36,139 bases of DNA. It comes from an uncultured Clostridia bacterium. GTDB taxonomy: Bacteria; Bacillota; Clostridia; TANB77; CAG-465. The notes under the pieces were generated by a model. It saw nothing but the letters and a program-made list of their open reading frames with translations. It was not told where the DNA came from and did no database searches. The translations under genes were made by a program, and so were the position numbers. The stretch covers positions 106,136-142,274 of the forward strand of contig CALXES010000002.1 in the NCBI GenBank assembly GCA_944387385.1, read 5' to 3'. Below are positions 26,328-34,510 of this stretch, piece by piece. Within the stretch, counting starts at the first letter, position 1. Every line of letters begins with the position of its first letter.

Positions 26328-27389
26328 TTATATGTTTCCTTCTTTTAATCTATCTGCTCTATCTGCTGCAATTAAAGCTTCAACCATTTCATCAATATCT
26401 CCATTTAAAAAAGTCTCTAATTGATAAATTGTATAATTAATTCTATGGTCAGTAACTCTACTTTGTGGGTAATTATATGTTCTTATTTTTTCACTTCTTG
26501 CACCACTACCAACTTGAAGTCTTCTAGTATTAATTCTTTGACTATCACGTTCTTCTATTTGTTTTTCATATAGCTTTGAACGTAGCATTTTCATTGCAGT
26601 TTCTTTATTTTGAAGTTGAGATCTTTCATTTTGACAAGAAACTACTATCCCTGTTGGAATATGAGTTATTCTAATTGCAGATGAAGTCTTATTTACGTGT
26701 TGTCCACCGGCTCCACTAGCTCTATATGTATCAATTCTTAAGTCATTTTGATTAATCTCTATTTCTACATCCTCAACTTCTGGTAAAACAGCAACTGTTG
26801 CAGTAGATGTATGAATTCTTCCACTTGCTTCTGTTTCTGGAACACGTTGTACTCTATGTACTCCACTTTCAAATTTTAGTCTACTATATGCACCTTTACC
26901 TTTGATCATAAAGGAAATTTCTTTTATTCCTCCAATTTCAGTTTCATTTATATCTATTATTTCAACTTCCCATCTTTTAAGTTCTGCATACATTGTATAC
27001 ATTCTATAAAGGTTATGTGCAAATAATGCCGCTTCTTCTCCACCAGCACCAGCCCTTATTTCTATTATAACGTTACTATCATCATTTTCATCTTTAGGAA
27101 GTAATAAAATTTTTAATTCTTCTTCAAGAGCTGGTATCTTTTCTTTTAAAGAATAATATTCCTCAGAAGCTATTTCTTTTAGTTCAGGATCATCCATAAC
27201 TGCTTTTGCACTTTCCATATCTTCTACTACTTTTTTATATTCTAAATATTTATCTACTACATCTTTCATACTAGATTGCTCTTTTACATATTTTCTCCAA
27301 CTTGCTTGATCAGCAATAACATCTGGATTTGATATAAGATCAGTTAGTTCTAAATATTTTTTATATAATGATTCTAATTTTTCAAACAT
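26328..27389 (-). CDS. prfA: Peptide chain release factor 1
   Basis: The 353-residue class I release factor starts at ATG 27387-27389, 6 nt after GGAG; earlier in-frame codons cover the -10 box of its promoter. The stop-codon reading motif is PET at 184-186, which is of the RF1 PxT type (UAA/UAG). The peptidyl-hydrolysis GGQ is at 228-230 in [11 protein letters not shown]. The GGQ methyltransferase gene prmC, a common neighbour, is not beside it. It appears monocistronic, with its own promoter and terminator. Confidence 0.97.
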   Translation of the reverse strand: MFEKLESLYKKYLELTDLISNPDVIADQASWRKYVKEQSSMKDVVDKYLEYKKVVEDMESAKAVMDDPELKEIASEEYYSLKEKIPALEEELKILLLPKDENDDSNVIIEIRAGAGGEEAALFAHNLYRMYTMYAELKRWEVEIIDINETEIGGIKEISFMIKGKGAYSRLKFESGVHRVQRVPETEASGRIHTSTATVAVLPEVEDVEIEINQNDLRIDTYRASGAGGQHVNKTSSAIRITHIPTGIVVSCQNERSQLQNKETAMKMLRSKLYEKQIEERDSQRINTRRLQVGSGARSEKIRTYNYPQSRVTDHRINYTIYQLETFLNGDIDEMVEALIAADRADRLKEGNI

Positions 27390-27424
27390 ACTATTCTCCA
27401 TTCTATCTAAAATTCTACCATAAT

Positions 27425-27453
27425 ATTTTAACACATTTTAATTGCTTTTTCAA
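27425..27453 (-). promoter_or_regulatory. Promoter of prfA
   Basis: Minus strand TTGAAA (27448-27453), 17 nt, TAAAAT (27425-27430). Confidence 0.72.
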
Positions 27454-27481
27454 CTATATTTAGTTCTCTTTCTTTTTACAT

Positions 27482-27506
27482 AAAAAAAGATGGATTTACT
27501 CCATCT
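27482..27506 (-). terminator. Terminator of divIVA
   Basis: AGATGGA/TCCATCT (27488-27494 with 27500-27506) with a 5-nt loop is followed by seven T residues on the minus strand. Confidence 0.85.
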
Positions 27507-27524
27507 AAAACTTATTTATCAAAC

Positions 27525-27968
27525 TTAATTATCTTCATTTAATATTTTTAATTGAGCTTCAAGCATTGATTGTACTTTTATTTTATAAATTTGCATTTCC
27601 TTTTTCTTTGTTTCTATATCAACTTCCGCTTTAATTATTTGTCTTTGTAATTCTTCTAATCTATTTTGAGCGCTAACCTCAGCACTACTTTTCATACTTT
27701 CTGCAGCCTTTTGGGCTTCAAGCTTTATACTATCTGCTTCTGTTTGAGCATTTTCTACTGTTTTATCTATTCCAGCTTCAAGCGCACTATAATAGTCAAC
27801 TGATTGTTGTAGTGTTTGAACCTGTCCCCTAAGCTCATTATTCTCTTTATATAACTTTTCATAATCACTCATAACCAAAACAAGGAAGTCTTCAACATCT
27901 TTTATATCATATCCACCTAGTTTTGCTTTTTTAAAAACCTTATTATCTATATCAATTGGTGTTAGCAT
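27525..27968 (-). CDS. divIVA: DivIVA-domain cell-division/polarity protein
   Basis: The 147-residue protein begins with the DivIVA membrane-binding signature: MLTPIDIDNKVFKKAKLGGY, then DVEDFL. It continues as a long coiled coil rich in Glu, Gln and Ala (about 35-140). DivIVA-type proteins gather at negatively curved membrane, at septa and poles, and recruit partners. The size is shorter than B. subtilis DivIVA, and GpsB-like relatives exist, but the coil length favours DivIVA. It follows sepF, as is common in Firmicutes, but a terminator-like hairpin lies between them. The start has an AAGGAGG site. Confidence 0.88.
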   Translation of the reverse strand: MLTPIDIDNKVFKKAKLGGYDIKDVEDFLVLVMSDYEKLYKENNELRGQVQTLQQSVDYYSALEAGIDKTVENAQTEADSIKLEAQKAAESMKSSAEVSAQNRLEELQRQIIKAEVDIETKKKEMQIYKIKVQSMLEAQLKILNEDN

Positions 27969-27994
27969 AACACATATCCTCCTTACTTAAATAT

Positions 27995-28015
27995 AAAAAC
28001 AGGTCCAAAGACCTG
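27995..28015 (-). terminator. Terminator or attenuator between sepF and divIVA
   Basis: CAGGTC/GACCTG (28000-28005 with 28010-28015) with loop CAAA has a 5-T tract on the minus strand. Only about 26 nt separate it from the divIVA start, which leaves no room for a promoter after it, so some readthrough is probable. Confidence 0.75.
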
Positions 28016-28030
28016 CTTTTTATGCATTAA

Positions 28031-28576
28031 TTACTTAAGCCAAGAAAAAGATTGTCTTTGTTCTTGTTGTTGTTTATTTAATTGTGCATTTTCTAAATCA
28101 TTTTGTATCTCAACAGTTCTAGGAGTCATTAAATAGATTAGACTAGAAACTTTTTGTATATTTCCTTCAATCATAAATGTAGCTCCACTTAAGAAATCAA
28201 GAACACGTCTTGCATCTTCTTTTCCAACATTCTCAAGATTTATAATTACAGATTTTTTACTCTTAAGATATGTTCCTACTTCTTCTACATCATTGTAGCA
28301 TGTTGGTTGTGTTATAACCATTTTAGAAGAAGACATTCCATTATTAACAGAAATAACCTTAGTTGGTCTATTATTAGCATCTTCAACTTCTCTTACTGAA
28401 GCTCTTGCTCTACTTCTAGCACCACCTTGTTGACTATACATATCTGCATCATCATCAGTCTCTTCTATATATTCATCATCATTGTAATTCTCATCGTATC
28501 CATCTTCGTAAACTTCATCTTCGTTACCACCAATTCCAATTACTTTTAAAAACTTATTTACAAATTGTGCACTCAT
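28031..28576 (-). CDS. sepF: Cell division protein SepF
   Basis: The 181-residue protein has an N-terminal amphipathic segment (MSAQFVNKFLKVIGIGG) for membrane binding. A disordered acidic Asp/Glu/Tyr-rich linker follows at about 18-70. The conserved SepF core is at about 85-165, recognisable by SVIINLENV, then RRVLDFLSG and MTPRTVEI. SepF tethers FtsZ filaments to the membrane and shapes the Z-ring arcs. It has its own TAGACA-17-TAAAGT promoter downstream of the M23 genes, and divIVA comes next. Confidence 0.94.
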   Translation of the reverse strand: MSAQFVNKFLKVIGIGGNEDEVYEDGYDENYNDDEYIEETDDDADMYSQQGGARSRARASVREVEDANNRPTKVISVNNGMSSSKMVITQPTCYNDVEEVGTYLKSKKSVIINLENVGKEDARRVLDFLSGATFMIEGNIQKVSSLIYLMTPRTVEIQNDLENAQLNKQQQEQRQSFSWLK

Positions 28577-28643
28577 ATAAAATAACCCCCTACGATATCT
28601 TTAATCTTTAAACATATTAAAGCCGCTAATATCTTTGTTTTAA

Positions 28644-28672
28644 ACTTTATCACAAATATATTCATTTGTCTA
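28644..28672 (-). promoter_or_regulatory. Promoter of sepF
   Basis: Minus strand TAGACA (28667-28672), 17 nt, TAAAGT (28644-28649). I see no clear terminator between the M23 gene and this promoter. Confidence 0.55.
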
Positions 28673-28698
28673 TACTTTAATATATTTGTAACATAATT

Positions 28699-29931
28699 TT
28701 AACTAAAATATGACATTGGATTAACAGCTGTTCCATTTACTCTTACTTCAAAATGTAAATGAGCTCCATAAGAATTTCCTGTATTTCCGCTATATCCTAT
28801 AACTTGTCCTTGTGTAACAGTTTGTCCTACACTTACATTTACACTAGATAAATGTCCATATAATGTATAAAGCCTATTCCCATTTGAATCCACACCATTA
28901 TCTAGCATAATATAGTTACCATATCCAAGACCATTTGCTGTAGAAAATGAATGGTCTTTATATCCTCCAGAAGTATATGGACCATTTGGATCATTTGTAA
29001 CTGTTACTGCACGAATTACAGTTCCAGACGCAGCTGCAAATACTTGTGTTCCTATTGAAACACCAATATCTGTTCCTGAATGCCAAGACTGATATCCACC
29101 AGGATTATACCAACCAAACCCTGCTGTTATATAAGAGCTAGTTGTTGGCCATAAGAAAATACCTGAAAAATAACCATTATTTTGATTGCTTTGTGAAGCT
29201 TTAGCAATTTCTTCTTGTAATTTTGCTTCTGCTTCTTCTTGCTCGTCAAGTAAAACTTTTGATGCAGCTAAAAGCATTGTTTTTGAAGAATTTAAACTAT
29301 CAACTTTCTCTTGTTTTTCACTTTTTATAGATTCTAATTCACTAGATGACTTTTCATAGTCATAGCTAAGTTGTTCTACAGATAATTTTCCCTCTTCAAT
29401 ACCATTTTTTAGGTAATCTACATATTCTTTTTGTGTTTTCATATTGCCAATTAATGATTGGTCATATTCTAATATACTAGTATATACATTTAGCTTTGAA
29501 AAGAAATCTCCAATTCCATCTGATGAAACTAATATTTCAAATACACTTGGAATTCCATTTTCATATATTGTTCTTAGTCTTGTTGTATATACATCTTGTG
29601 CACTATTATATAATTGCGCTGAATTTTGTAAATCTTCTTGATACTGTGTTACTTGTGAATTAATTGTATCAATTTGTGTTTGTAGCTCAGTAATTTTATC
29701 TGTATATGTAGCAATTTCAGAATCAAGTACAGCAATTTCATCTAAATACCCCTCAACTTCATCTTCTACAGCGCTTATTGCACTAGCATTTTGACTTATT
29801 TGATTCTTTATACTATTTAATTCATTTCTTGCATCTGAAACAGCATCTGCAAAACAAACATAATTAACATTAAAACTTATCGATATAATACCAAAGGTCA
29901 TTAAAAGTCGTTTTAAGCTACCCCTTTTCAT
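28699..29931 (-). CDS. Secreted coiled-coil M23 peptidoglycan endopeptidase (second copy)
   Basis: The 410 residues comprise a signal peptide (about 6-28), a long coiled coil (about 30-245, with a conserved YENGIPSVFEILVSS hinge near 123-137) and a LytM/M23 domain (about 255-410). Metal and catalytic residues are intact: HSGTD with His284 and Asp288, GHL with His360, and HLHFEV with His391 and His393. The architecture is that of EnvC/PcsB-type hydrolases controlled by FtsEX, which here lies two genes upstream. It probably cleaves cross-bridges at the division site. It lies 15 nt after its paralogue, with a GGGGGAG ribosome site. Confidence 0.92.
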   Translation of the reverse strand: MKRGSLKRLLMTFGIISISFNVNYVCFADAVSDARNELNSIKNQISQNASAISAVEDEVEGYLDEIAVLDSEIATYTDKITELQTQIDTINSQVTQYQEDLQNSAQLYNSAQDVYTTRLRTIYENGIPSVFEILVSSDGIGDFFSKLNVYTSILEYDQSLIGNMKTQKEYVDYLKNGIEEGKLSVEQLSYDYEKSSSELESIKSEKQEKVDSLNSSKTMLLAASKVLLDEQEEAEAKLQEEIAKASQSNQNNGYFSGIFLWPTTSSYITAGFGWYNPGGYQSWHSGTDIGVSIGTQVFAAASGTVIRAVTVTNDPNGPYTSGGYKDHSFSTANGLGYGNYIMLDNGVDSNGNRLYTLYGHLSSVNVSVGQTVTQGQVIGYSGNTGNSYGAHLHFEVRVNGTAVNPMSYFS

Positions 29932-29946
29932 TAATATCTCCCCCTC

Positions 29947-31167
29947 TTATAATATTGTAAATGATATACTAGGGAAAAATTGTAATGGATCTACTCTTTG
30001 ACCATTTTCCCTAACCTCTAAATGTAAATGTGGACCAGTTGAGTTACCTGTAGTTCCAACATAGGCAATTAATTGTCCTTTTTCTACTGTTTCTCCCTCT
30101 TTTACAACTAATGAACTACAATGTCCATACAATGATATGTATGAAGAATTATTATCTGTACATTCTCCATGATTTATAATTATATAATTACCATATCCAT
30201 AATTACTATATCCTGAAGTTGTAACAACTCCAGATTGAATAGCATAAATTGGTGTACAATTTATATTTGCACCAGCTATATCTGTACCAGTATGAGCACT
30301 TCCTGCTGGGTCTACCAAATTATATACCTCACCAAAACTTGTTGTAATTGTTGTAAATCCTGGTGTAGGATAAAAGAATTCAGTTCCTGTAAAAGTACTT
30401 GCAGTACCGTTTTGTATTTGTTCTGCTACTTCATTAATAACTTTTGCAACTTCATTATCTATATCTGAAATAGCCTGTTTTCTCTTTTCTGTAAGTAGTT
30501 TAGACGCTTCTTCAAGTTCTGAAATTTGAGTTTCAAGCTCACTCATTTTGTCTACTTTCTCTTGTCTTTTATCTTCTAACTCTGCTTTAACATCTTCTAA
30601 ACCAGTTTTTAAAGCATCAAGTTGTTTTCTTTCTAATTCAATATCGCCTTTTATATAATTTATATAGTTTTGTTTATCTTGATAGCTATTCATAAGTGTT
30701 TTATCGTGATCTAATATCATACTATATAAATTTAGTTTTATCATCAAATCTGTAAAACCATTTGATGTAATTATTATTTCAAAAATACTAGGCATTCCAT
30801 TTTCATATATTGATCTTAATCTATTTGCATATGTACTATTAACTATGCTATACTCTTCATTTGCATTTGCTAAATCATCATCTAACTCTTCAAGTGTTGT
30901 TTCAACTTCATCAATATCATTTTGAATACTATCTAAGTTTTTAGCATAAGCTAAAACTTCGCTATCAATTTCTGCTACATCATATGCATATAACGCAAGT
31001 TCTCTTTCAACACCTGTTAGTTTTGAAGCATTTTCTAATTGTTCTTGCTTTACTGCTTCTAATTGTTCTTCATAATTTGCTAAATTATCAGCTCCATATA
31101 CTATTAATGAATTAGATAAAAATACTATACAAATAATAATTATTATCCTTCTTTTTATCTTTTTCAC
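29947..31167 (-). CDS. Secreted coiled-coil M23 peptidoglycan endopeptidase (first copy)
   Basis: The 406-residue protein starts at GTG 31165-31167, 6-7 nt after GGAGGAG. A signal peptide (about 7-25) precedes a coiled coil (about 28-250) carrying the same YENGMPSIFEIIITS hinge as its neighbour. An M23 domain (about 262-398) has His292 and Asp296 in HTGTD, His349 in GHC, and His380 and His382 in HLHLEV. The two copies are clear paralogues but differ throughout. It follows ftsX by 11 nt and so is the likeliest direct FtsEX-activated hydrolase. Confidence 0.92.
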   Translation of the reverse strand: MKKIKRRIIIIICIVFLSNSLIVYGADNLANYEEQLEAVKQEQLENASKLTGVERELALYAYDVAEIDSEVLAYAKNLDSIQNDIDEVETTLEELDDDLANANEEYSIVNSTYANRLRSIYENGMPSIFEIIITSNGFTDLMIKLNLYSMILDHDKTLMNSYQDKQNYINYIKGDIELERKQLDALKTGLEDVKAELEDKRQEKVDKMSELETQISELEEASKLLTEKRKQAISDIDNEVAKVINEVAEQIQNGTASTFTGTEFFYPTPGFTTITTSFGEVYNLVDPAGSAHTGTDIAGANINCTPIYAIQSGVVTTSGYSNYGYGNYIIINHGECTDNNSSYISLYGHCSSLVVKEGETVEKGQLIAYVGTTGNSTGPHLHLEVRENGQRVDPLQFFPSISFTIL

Positions 31168-31178
31168 TTAAACTCCTC

Positions 31179-32066
31179 CTATGCTTTTAAATATTTTTTA
31201 AGTGATATTGCACTACCAAAAATACCTATAAATAAACCAAGTGCTACATATGCAATTAAAATTTGATACCAAATTGTAGAATAAGGTATAAACTTAAATA
31301 CTCCTAAAGCATAACTTGAATTTAAACTAGCATATATATATACGTAAACTATAGATATTATTATAAATGAAATTAGAGCAGACATAATTCCCATTATTGC
31401 ACCTTCAACTATAAATGGTTTAACTATAAAACTATTTGTAGCTCCTATGTAACGCATAATAAATATCTCTCTTTTATTTGAATATACAGCAAGTTTAATT
31501 GTATTTGATATTATAAATACACTTACAACTAATAATACTATTCCAACACCAAGTAAGAAGTAGTTTGCAACCTTTGAAATTGAAATAACAGCTTCAATTG
31601 TATCAGCATTATATTTTACATTATATATTCCGTCAATTTTTTCTACAGCTTCTTTTATAGTCTCAGCTTCTTCAATATTTGTAAATTTAACTATAAATGA
31701 TGCTGGAAAAATTTCTAAATCTTCAAGTCCTTCTAAGAAATAGTCTTGATCTTTAAATTGCTCTTTTGCATCTTCATATGCTTCAGATTTACTCATATAT
31801 TGAATTTCAGATACACCAGGTATTAATCTTATTTCATCTTCCATATAGGCTACATCTTCATCTGTAGCTTTATCTTCAATAAACGCTTGTAAACCTTGTT
31901 CAAGTCTTAAAGTCTCAACATTTTTATTTACATTTTGTAGTATAATTATAAAAATACCAAGTATTAACATAGTTGCACAGATAATAAGCATAGTAGAGAT
32001 TGTCTTAGAGCCATGTTTATTTAAATTATTATAACCTTCTTTAATTAAATAAGTATTTGTTGTCAT
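31179..32066 (-). CDS. ftsX: Cell division membrane protein FtsX
   Basis: The 295-residue permease-like partner of FtsE has four membrane segments: about 22-45, 168-192, 215-240 and 262-288. The extracellular domain between the first two (about 46-165) is the part that binds coiled-coil hydrolase regulators in other bacteria. The cytoplasmic stretch FIMRYIGATNSFIVKPF between helices 2 and 3 is the FtsE-contact region. Its start directly follows the ftsE stop with no gap, so the two are translationally coupled. Confidence 0.95.
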   Translation of the reverse strand: MTTNTYLIKEGYNNLNKHGSKTISTMLIICATMLILGIFIIILQNVNKNVETLRLEQGLQAFIEDKATDEDVAYMEDEIRLIPGVSEIQYMSKSEAYEDAKEQFKDQDYFLEGLEDLEIFPASFIVKFTNIEEAETIKEAVEKIDGIYNVKYNADTIEAVISISKVANYFLLGVGIVLLVVSVFIISNTIKLAVYSNKREIFIMRYIGATNSFIVKPFIVEGAIMGIMSALISFIIISIVYVYIYASLNSSYALGVFKFIPYSTIWYQILIAYVALGLFIGIFGSAISLKKYLKA

Positions 32067-32741
32067 CTAGTACACTCCTCTCGCTTCATCTTTAATTATT
32101 TTACCATGATCAAGTGCAATAACTCTTTTATTTAGAGTATCCACTATATCCTTAGCATGTGTAACAACTAAAATTGTTGTACCTCTTGCATTAATTTCTA
32201 GTAAAGTTTTAAAGATTTCTTCTGCTGTTTTAGGGTCTAGATTACCTGTAGGCTCGTCTGCAATTAGTATAGGTGGTTTTGTTGCAAGAGCTCTTGCAAG
32301 CGCAACTCTTTGCTGCTCTCCACCAGATAATTGATTTGGATAAAATTTTTCTTTTCCAGATAGTCCAACCATTTGTAAAACAGTTTTAAGTTGTGTTTTT
32401 ATTTCCCTTTCAGATGCTTCTATTACTCTTAAAGCAAAAACAATATTTTCTTCAACTGTTCTGTCATATAATAGTCTAAAATCCTGAAATACAAATCCAA
32501 TTTTTCTTCTTAAATAAGGGATATCCTTTTTCTTCATTCTTGTTATATCTTTTCCCTCAACAAGAATTTTTCCAGATGTTGGATCTTCCTCTTTTATTAA
32601 AAGTCGTAAAAATGTAGATTTTCCTGAACCTGATGGCCCAACTAAAAATGCAAATTCACCTTTGTTTATTTTCAAAGTAACATTATCTAAAGCAACGATG
32701 CCATGATCATATTTTTTTACTATATTTACAAATTCTATCAT
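32067..32741 (-). CDS. ftsE: Cell division ATP-binding protein FtsE
   Basis: The 224-residue ABC ATPase has Walker A GPSGSGKST (35-43), the Q-loop in FVFQDFRLL, signature LSGGEQQR from 138, Walker B ILIADEP at about 158-164 and a switch histidine in VVTHAKD. FDRTV-type and LLYDRTVEENI stretches are typical of FtsE. It powers FtsX conformational changes that switch on a periplasmic or extracellular amidase or endopeptidase, here presumably the two M23 proteins. A probable TAGACA-17-TAATAT promoter lies in the gap after ruvA. Confidence 0.96.
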   Translation of the reverse strand: MIEFVNIVKKYDHGIVALDNVTLKINKGEFAFLVGPSGSGKSTFLRLLIKEEDPTSGKILVEGKDITRMKKKDIPYLRRKIGFVFQDFRLLYDRTVEENIVFALRVIEASEREIKTQLKTVLQMVGLSGKEKFYPNQLSGGEQQRVALARALATKPPILIADEPTGNLDPKTAEEIFKTLLEINARGTTILVVTHAKDIVDTLNKRVIALDHGKIIKDEARGVY

Positions 32742-32782
32742 TCGTATTTTCCTTTCATATATCTATACACTCTTCCATTAAA

Positions 32783-32811
32783 ATATTATCATAAAACAAA
32801 ATAATTGTCTA
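32783..32811 (-). promoter_or_regulatory. Promoter of the ftsEX-M23 operon
   Basis: Minus strand TAGACA (32806-32811), 17 nt, TAATAT (32783-32788). The same unusual -35 is used by the sepF promoter. Confidence 0.55.
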
Positions 32812-32818
32812 CCTTGTT

Positions 32819-33409
32819 CTATAAGTTTTGCATTTCTTTAAGTACCTTACGTATAATATTTTCTACACTATCATCACTTAAGTCTAATCTTGAAATAACT
32901 TCTTTAATTTGTCTTTGATTATATCCTAACACTTCAAGTGCAGTAATTGCCTCCTCAATATTTTTAGAATTATTCTGTTTTAAAGTTATACTAACTTTTT
33001 CAGTCTTATCTTTTAAAACTTTATCTTTAAGTTCAAAAATAATTTTTTGTGCCATTTTAGGACCAATACCTGGTACACTCTTTAAAGCTGCAACATTTTC
33101 TGTAGCTATTGCTACACCTAAACTTTCTACATCTACATTAGATATTATGCCAAGTGCTACTCTTGGTCCTACTCCACTTACAGTAATAAGTTTTTTAAAA
33201 AACTCTAGACTTTCACTTGTCTTAAATCCAAAGAGCCTCATATCATCTTCTCTAACATTTAAGTATGTATATATTTTTATATTATCTCCTAAATTTAATG
33301 ATAATATGTCTGATTCTGGCATATTTATCTCATAACCTATATTATTTACATCTATTATTATCTTATCTTTATATATACTGTCAACTTTTCCATTAAAAAA
33401 AGCGTACAT
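32819..33409 (-). CDS. ruvA: Holliday junction DNA helicase subunit RuvA
   Basis: The 196-residue protein starts at ATG 33407-33409 after GAGGTG; an in-frame GTG three codons earlier is part of that ribosome site. Domain I is an OB fold (1-63). Domain II has the two helix-hairpin-helix motifs (VSGVGPRVALGI and VPGIGPKMAQKI). A flexible linker rich in Lys and Asn leads to the RuvB-binding domain III. RuvA tetramers bind four-way junctions. The usual partner gene ruvB does not follow; ftsE does. Confidence 0.95.
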   Translation of the reverse strand: MYAFFNGKVDSIYKDKIIIDVNNIGYEINMPESDILSLNLGDNIKIYTYLNVREDDMRLFGFKTSESLEFFKKLITVSGVGPRVALGIISNVDVESLGVAIATENVAALKSVPGIGPKMAQKIIFELKDKVLKDKTEKVSITLKQNNSKNIEEAITALEVLGYNQRQIKEVISRLDLSDDSVENIIRKVLKEMQNL

Positions 33410-33453
33410 TTCTTTCACCTCAAATTATATTTTACACAAAAAAATTTTTAAAG

Positions 33454-33681
33454 TCAATTTATTCTCATATTATCCACAATATCCATAATATTTTCATAAT
33501 TTCCACACATTACTTTATCTATAAATTCTTTTTTATCATCATAATCCACATTTTCCTTAGTTAAAATAATCTGAACTTTATTCTTTTCTTTCTTTTCATA
33601 ATTTAAAAACCAGTAATTCTCCATAACAAAGCATATACACCATATACCAATAACGGATATTACAAATATAATATAATCCAT
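33454..33681 (-). CDS. Small single-span membrane protein of unknown function
   Basis: This 75-residue product starts at ATG 33679-33681, 6 nt after AGGTG; a GTG three codons upstream overlaps that site. One hydrophobic helix at about 3-20 is followed by a basic stretch and an acidic helical tail (DYDDKKEFIDKVMCGNYENI). No family is recognised. It precedes ruvA by 44 nt with no terminator between, so the two are probably co-transcribed. Confidence 0.65.
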   Translation of the reverse strand: MDYIIFVISVIGIWCICFVMENYWFLNYEKKEKNKVQIILTKENVDYDDKKEFIDKVMCGNYENIMDIVDNMRIN

Positions 33682-33697
33682 ATAAATCACCTGCTAT

Positions 33698-33726
33698 ATT
33701 ATATGAAAACAAATTTTTAACGTTAA
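33698..33726 (-). promoter_or_regulatory. Possible promoter of the small membrane protein-ruvA unit
   Basis: Minus strand TTAACG (33721-33726), 17 nt, TATAAT (33698-33703). It begins within the T-tract of the upstream terminator. Confidence 0.5.
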
Positions 33727-33758
33727 AAAAGAACAGGTACAAAAATTTGTACCTGTTC
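33725..33758 (-). terminator. Terminator of the 181-residue protein gene
   Basis: A perfect 13-bp stem (33731-33743 with 33746-33758) is followed by six T residues on the minus strand. Confidence 0.88.
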
Positions 33759-33765
33759 AATTATT

Positions 33766-34311
33766 CTAGAAGCTTCTTTTAACTTTGAATTTAATTGAGT
33801 AAAACACCCTATTTGTATCAAACAAAAGATATGCAAAATTCTCATCAAATTCCTCAGGCTTTACTTCTAGAATTTTGTTTACCCTCATTATGTCTCCATC
33901 GTCGGCAATAAAAATCTTAGAAGCTTTTAAATCTCTTTTAAGAAGATCTACACCCTTCGGTGCTTGATTATAAGGTTTATACTTTTCATCCAATAATTGA
34001 CTTAAGTCAATCATTTGACATGTGTATTCCTCATCATCAGCTCCATAAAGGATAACTTGTCCATCCTCAACTACTATCTCTTTACTTCTAGTGAAGATTC
34101 TAGAAAGAATTGAAGATTTTTCCTCTCTTTGAGATTTCTTTTCAGCCTTTTGTGCTTCTTTCTCTTCAATTTTTTTTCTGTTTTCTTCTTTTTTTAGGTT
34201 GATTTTAGCATTTTTCTTTTCTAAAGTTGTACCATTGTACATAAAGCTATTAAATGCTTTTTTTCCTCCTAAAACAAGATTTTCAGATTTTAAAAATAAT
34301 TCCTTTGCCAT
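33766..34311 (-). CDS. Unknown 181-residue soluble protein with charged coil
   Basis: Translation probably starts at ATG 34309-34311, 8-9 nt after AGGAG; an ATG two codons earlier is too close. No family is recognised and no signal or membrane segment is present. Residues 40-75 are an almost uninterrupted Lys/Glu helix. The C-terminal part (about 80-181) is a compact mixed domain with DGQVILYGADDEEYTC and FAYLLFDTNRVFYSIKFK. The gene stands alone between strong signals: a perfect consensus promoter, a leader of about 97 nt with competing hairpins, and a strong terminator. That suggests significant, regulated expression. Confidence 0.72.
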   Translation of the reverse strand: MAKELFLKSENLVLGGKKAFNSFMYNGTTLEKKNAKINLKKEENRKKIEEKEAQKAEKKSQREEKSSILSRIFTRSKEIVVEDGQVILYGADDEEYTCQMIDLSQLLDEKYKPYNQAPKGVDLLKRDLKASKIFIADDGDIMRVNKILEVKPEEFDENFAYLLFDTNRVFYSIKFKVKRSF

Positions 34312-34408
34312 ATTCATCGGCTCCTTTCTAATAATTATTAAAATAGTCAAATTTAATGGCGTATCAACAGCCTATCAAATTTGACAGGCAATATAACAAT
34401 ATTAACCT
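34312..34408 (-). promoter_or_regulatory. Structured leader with mutually exclusive pairings
   Basis: In RNA terms (minus strand), one hairpin pairs GCCTGTCA with TGATAGGC (plus-strand span 34370-34389). A competing fold pairs GTCAAATTT (34377-34385) with AAATTTGAC (34346-34354), enclosing a GGC/GCC helix with a 9-nt loop (34358-34372). The two folds share bases and cannot form together. The AGGAG site lies about 25 nt further on. I recognise no known riboswitch class. Confidence 0.4.
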
Positions 34409-34414
34409 ATCATA

Positions 34415-34443
34415 ATTATACCACATTTATATATTTATGTCAA
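34415..34443 (-). promoter_or_regulatory. Promoter of the 181-residue protein gene
   Basis: A perfect consensus: minus strand TTGACA (34438-34443), 17 nt, TATAAT (34415-34420). Confidence 0.88.
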
Positions 34444-34464
34444 TTTATTATGTTTGAAATTATA

Positions 34465-34510
34465 CTAAAAAACAAGATAAACTAAATATTTAGTTTATCT
34501 CTTGTTATTA
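34465..34510 (-). terminator. Terminator of the HAD-like gene
   Basis: GATAAACTAAA/TTTAGTTTATC (34476-34486 with 34489-34499) extends through a small bulge and is followed by a T-rich tract on the minus strand. The stop codon of the gene lies inside the stem. Confidence 0.75.
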
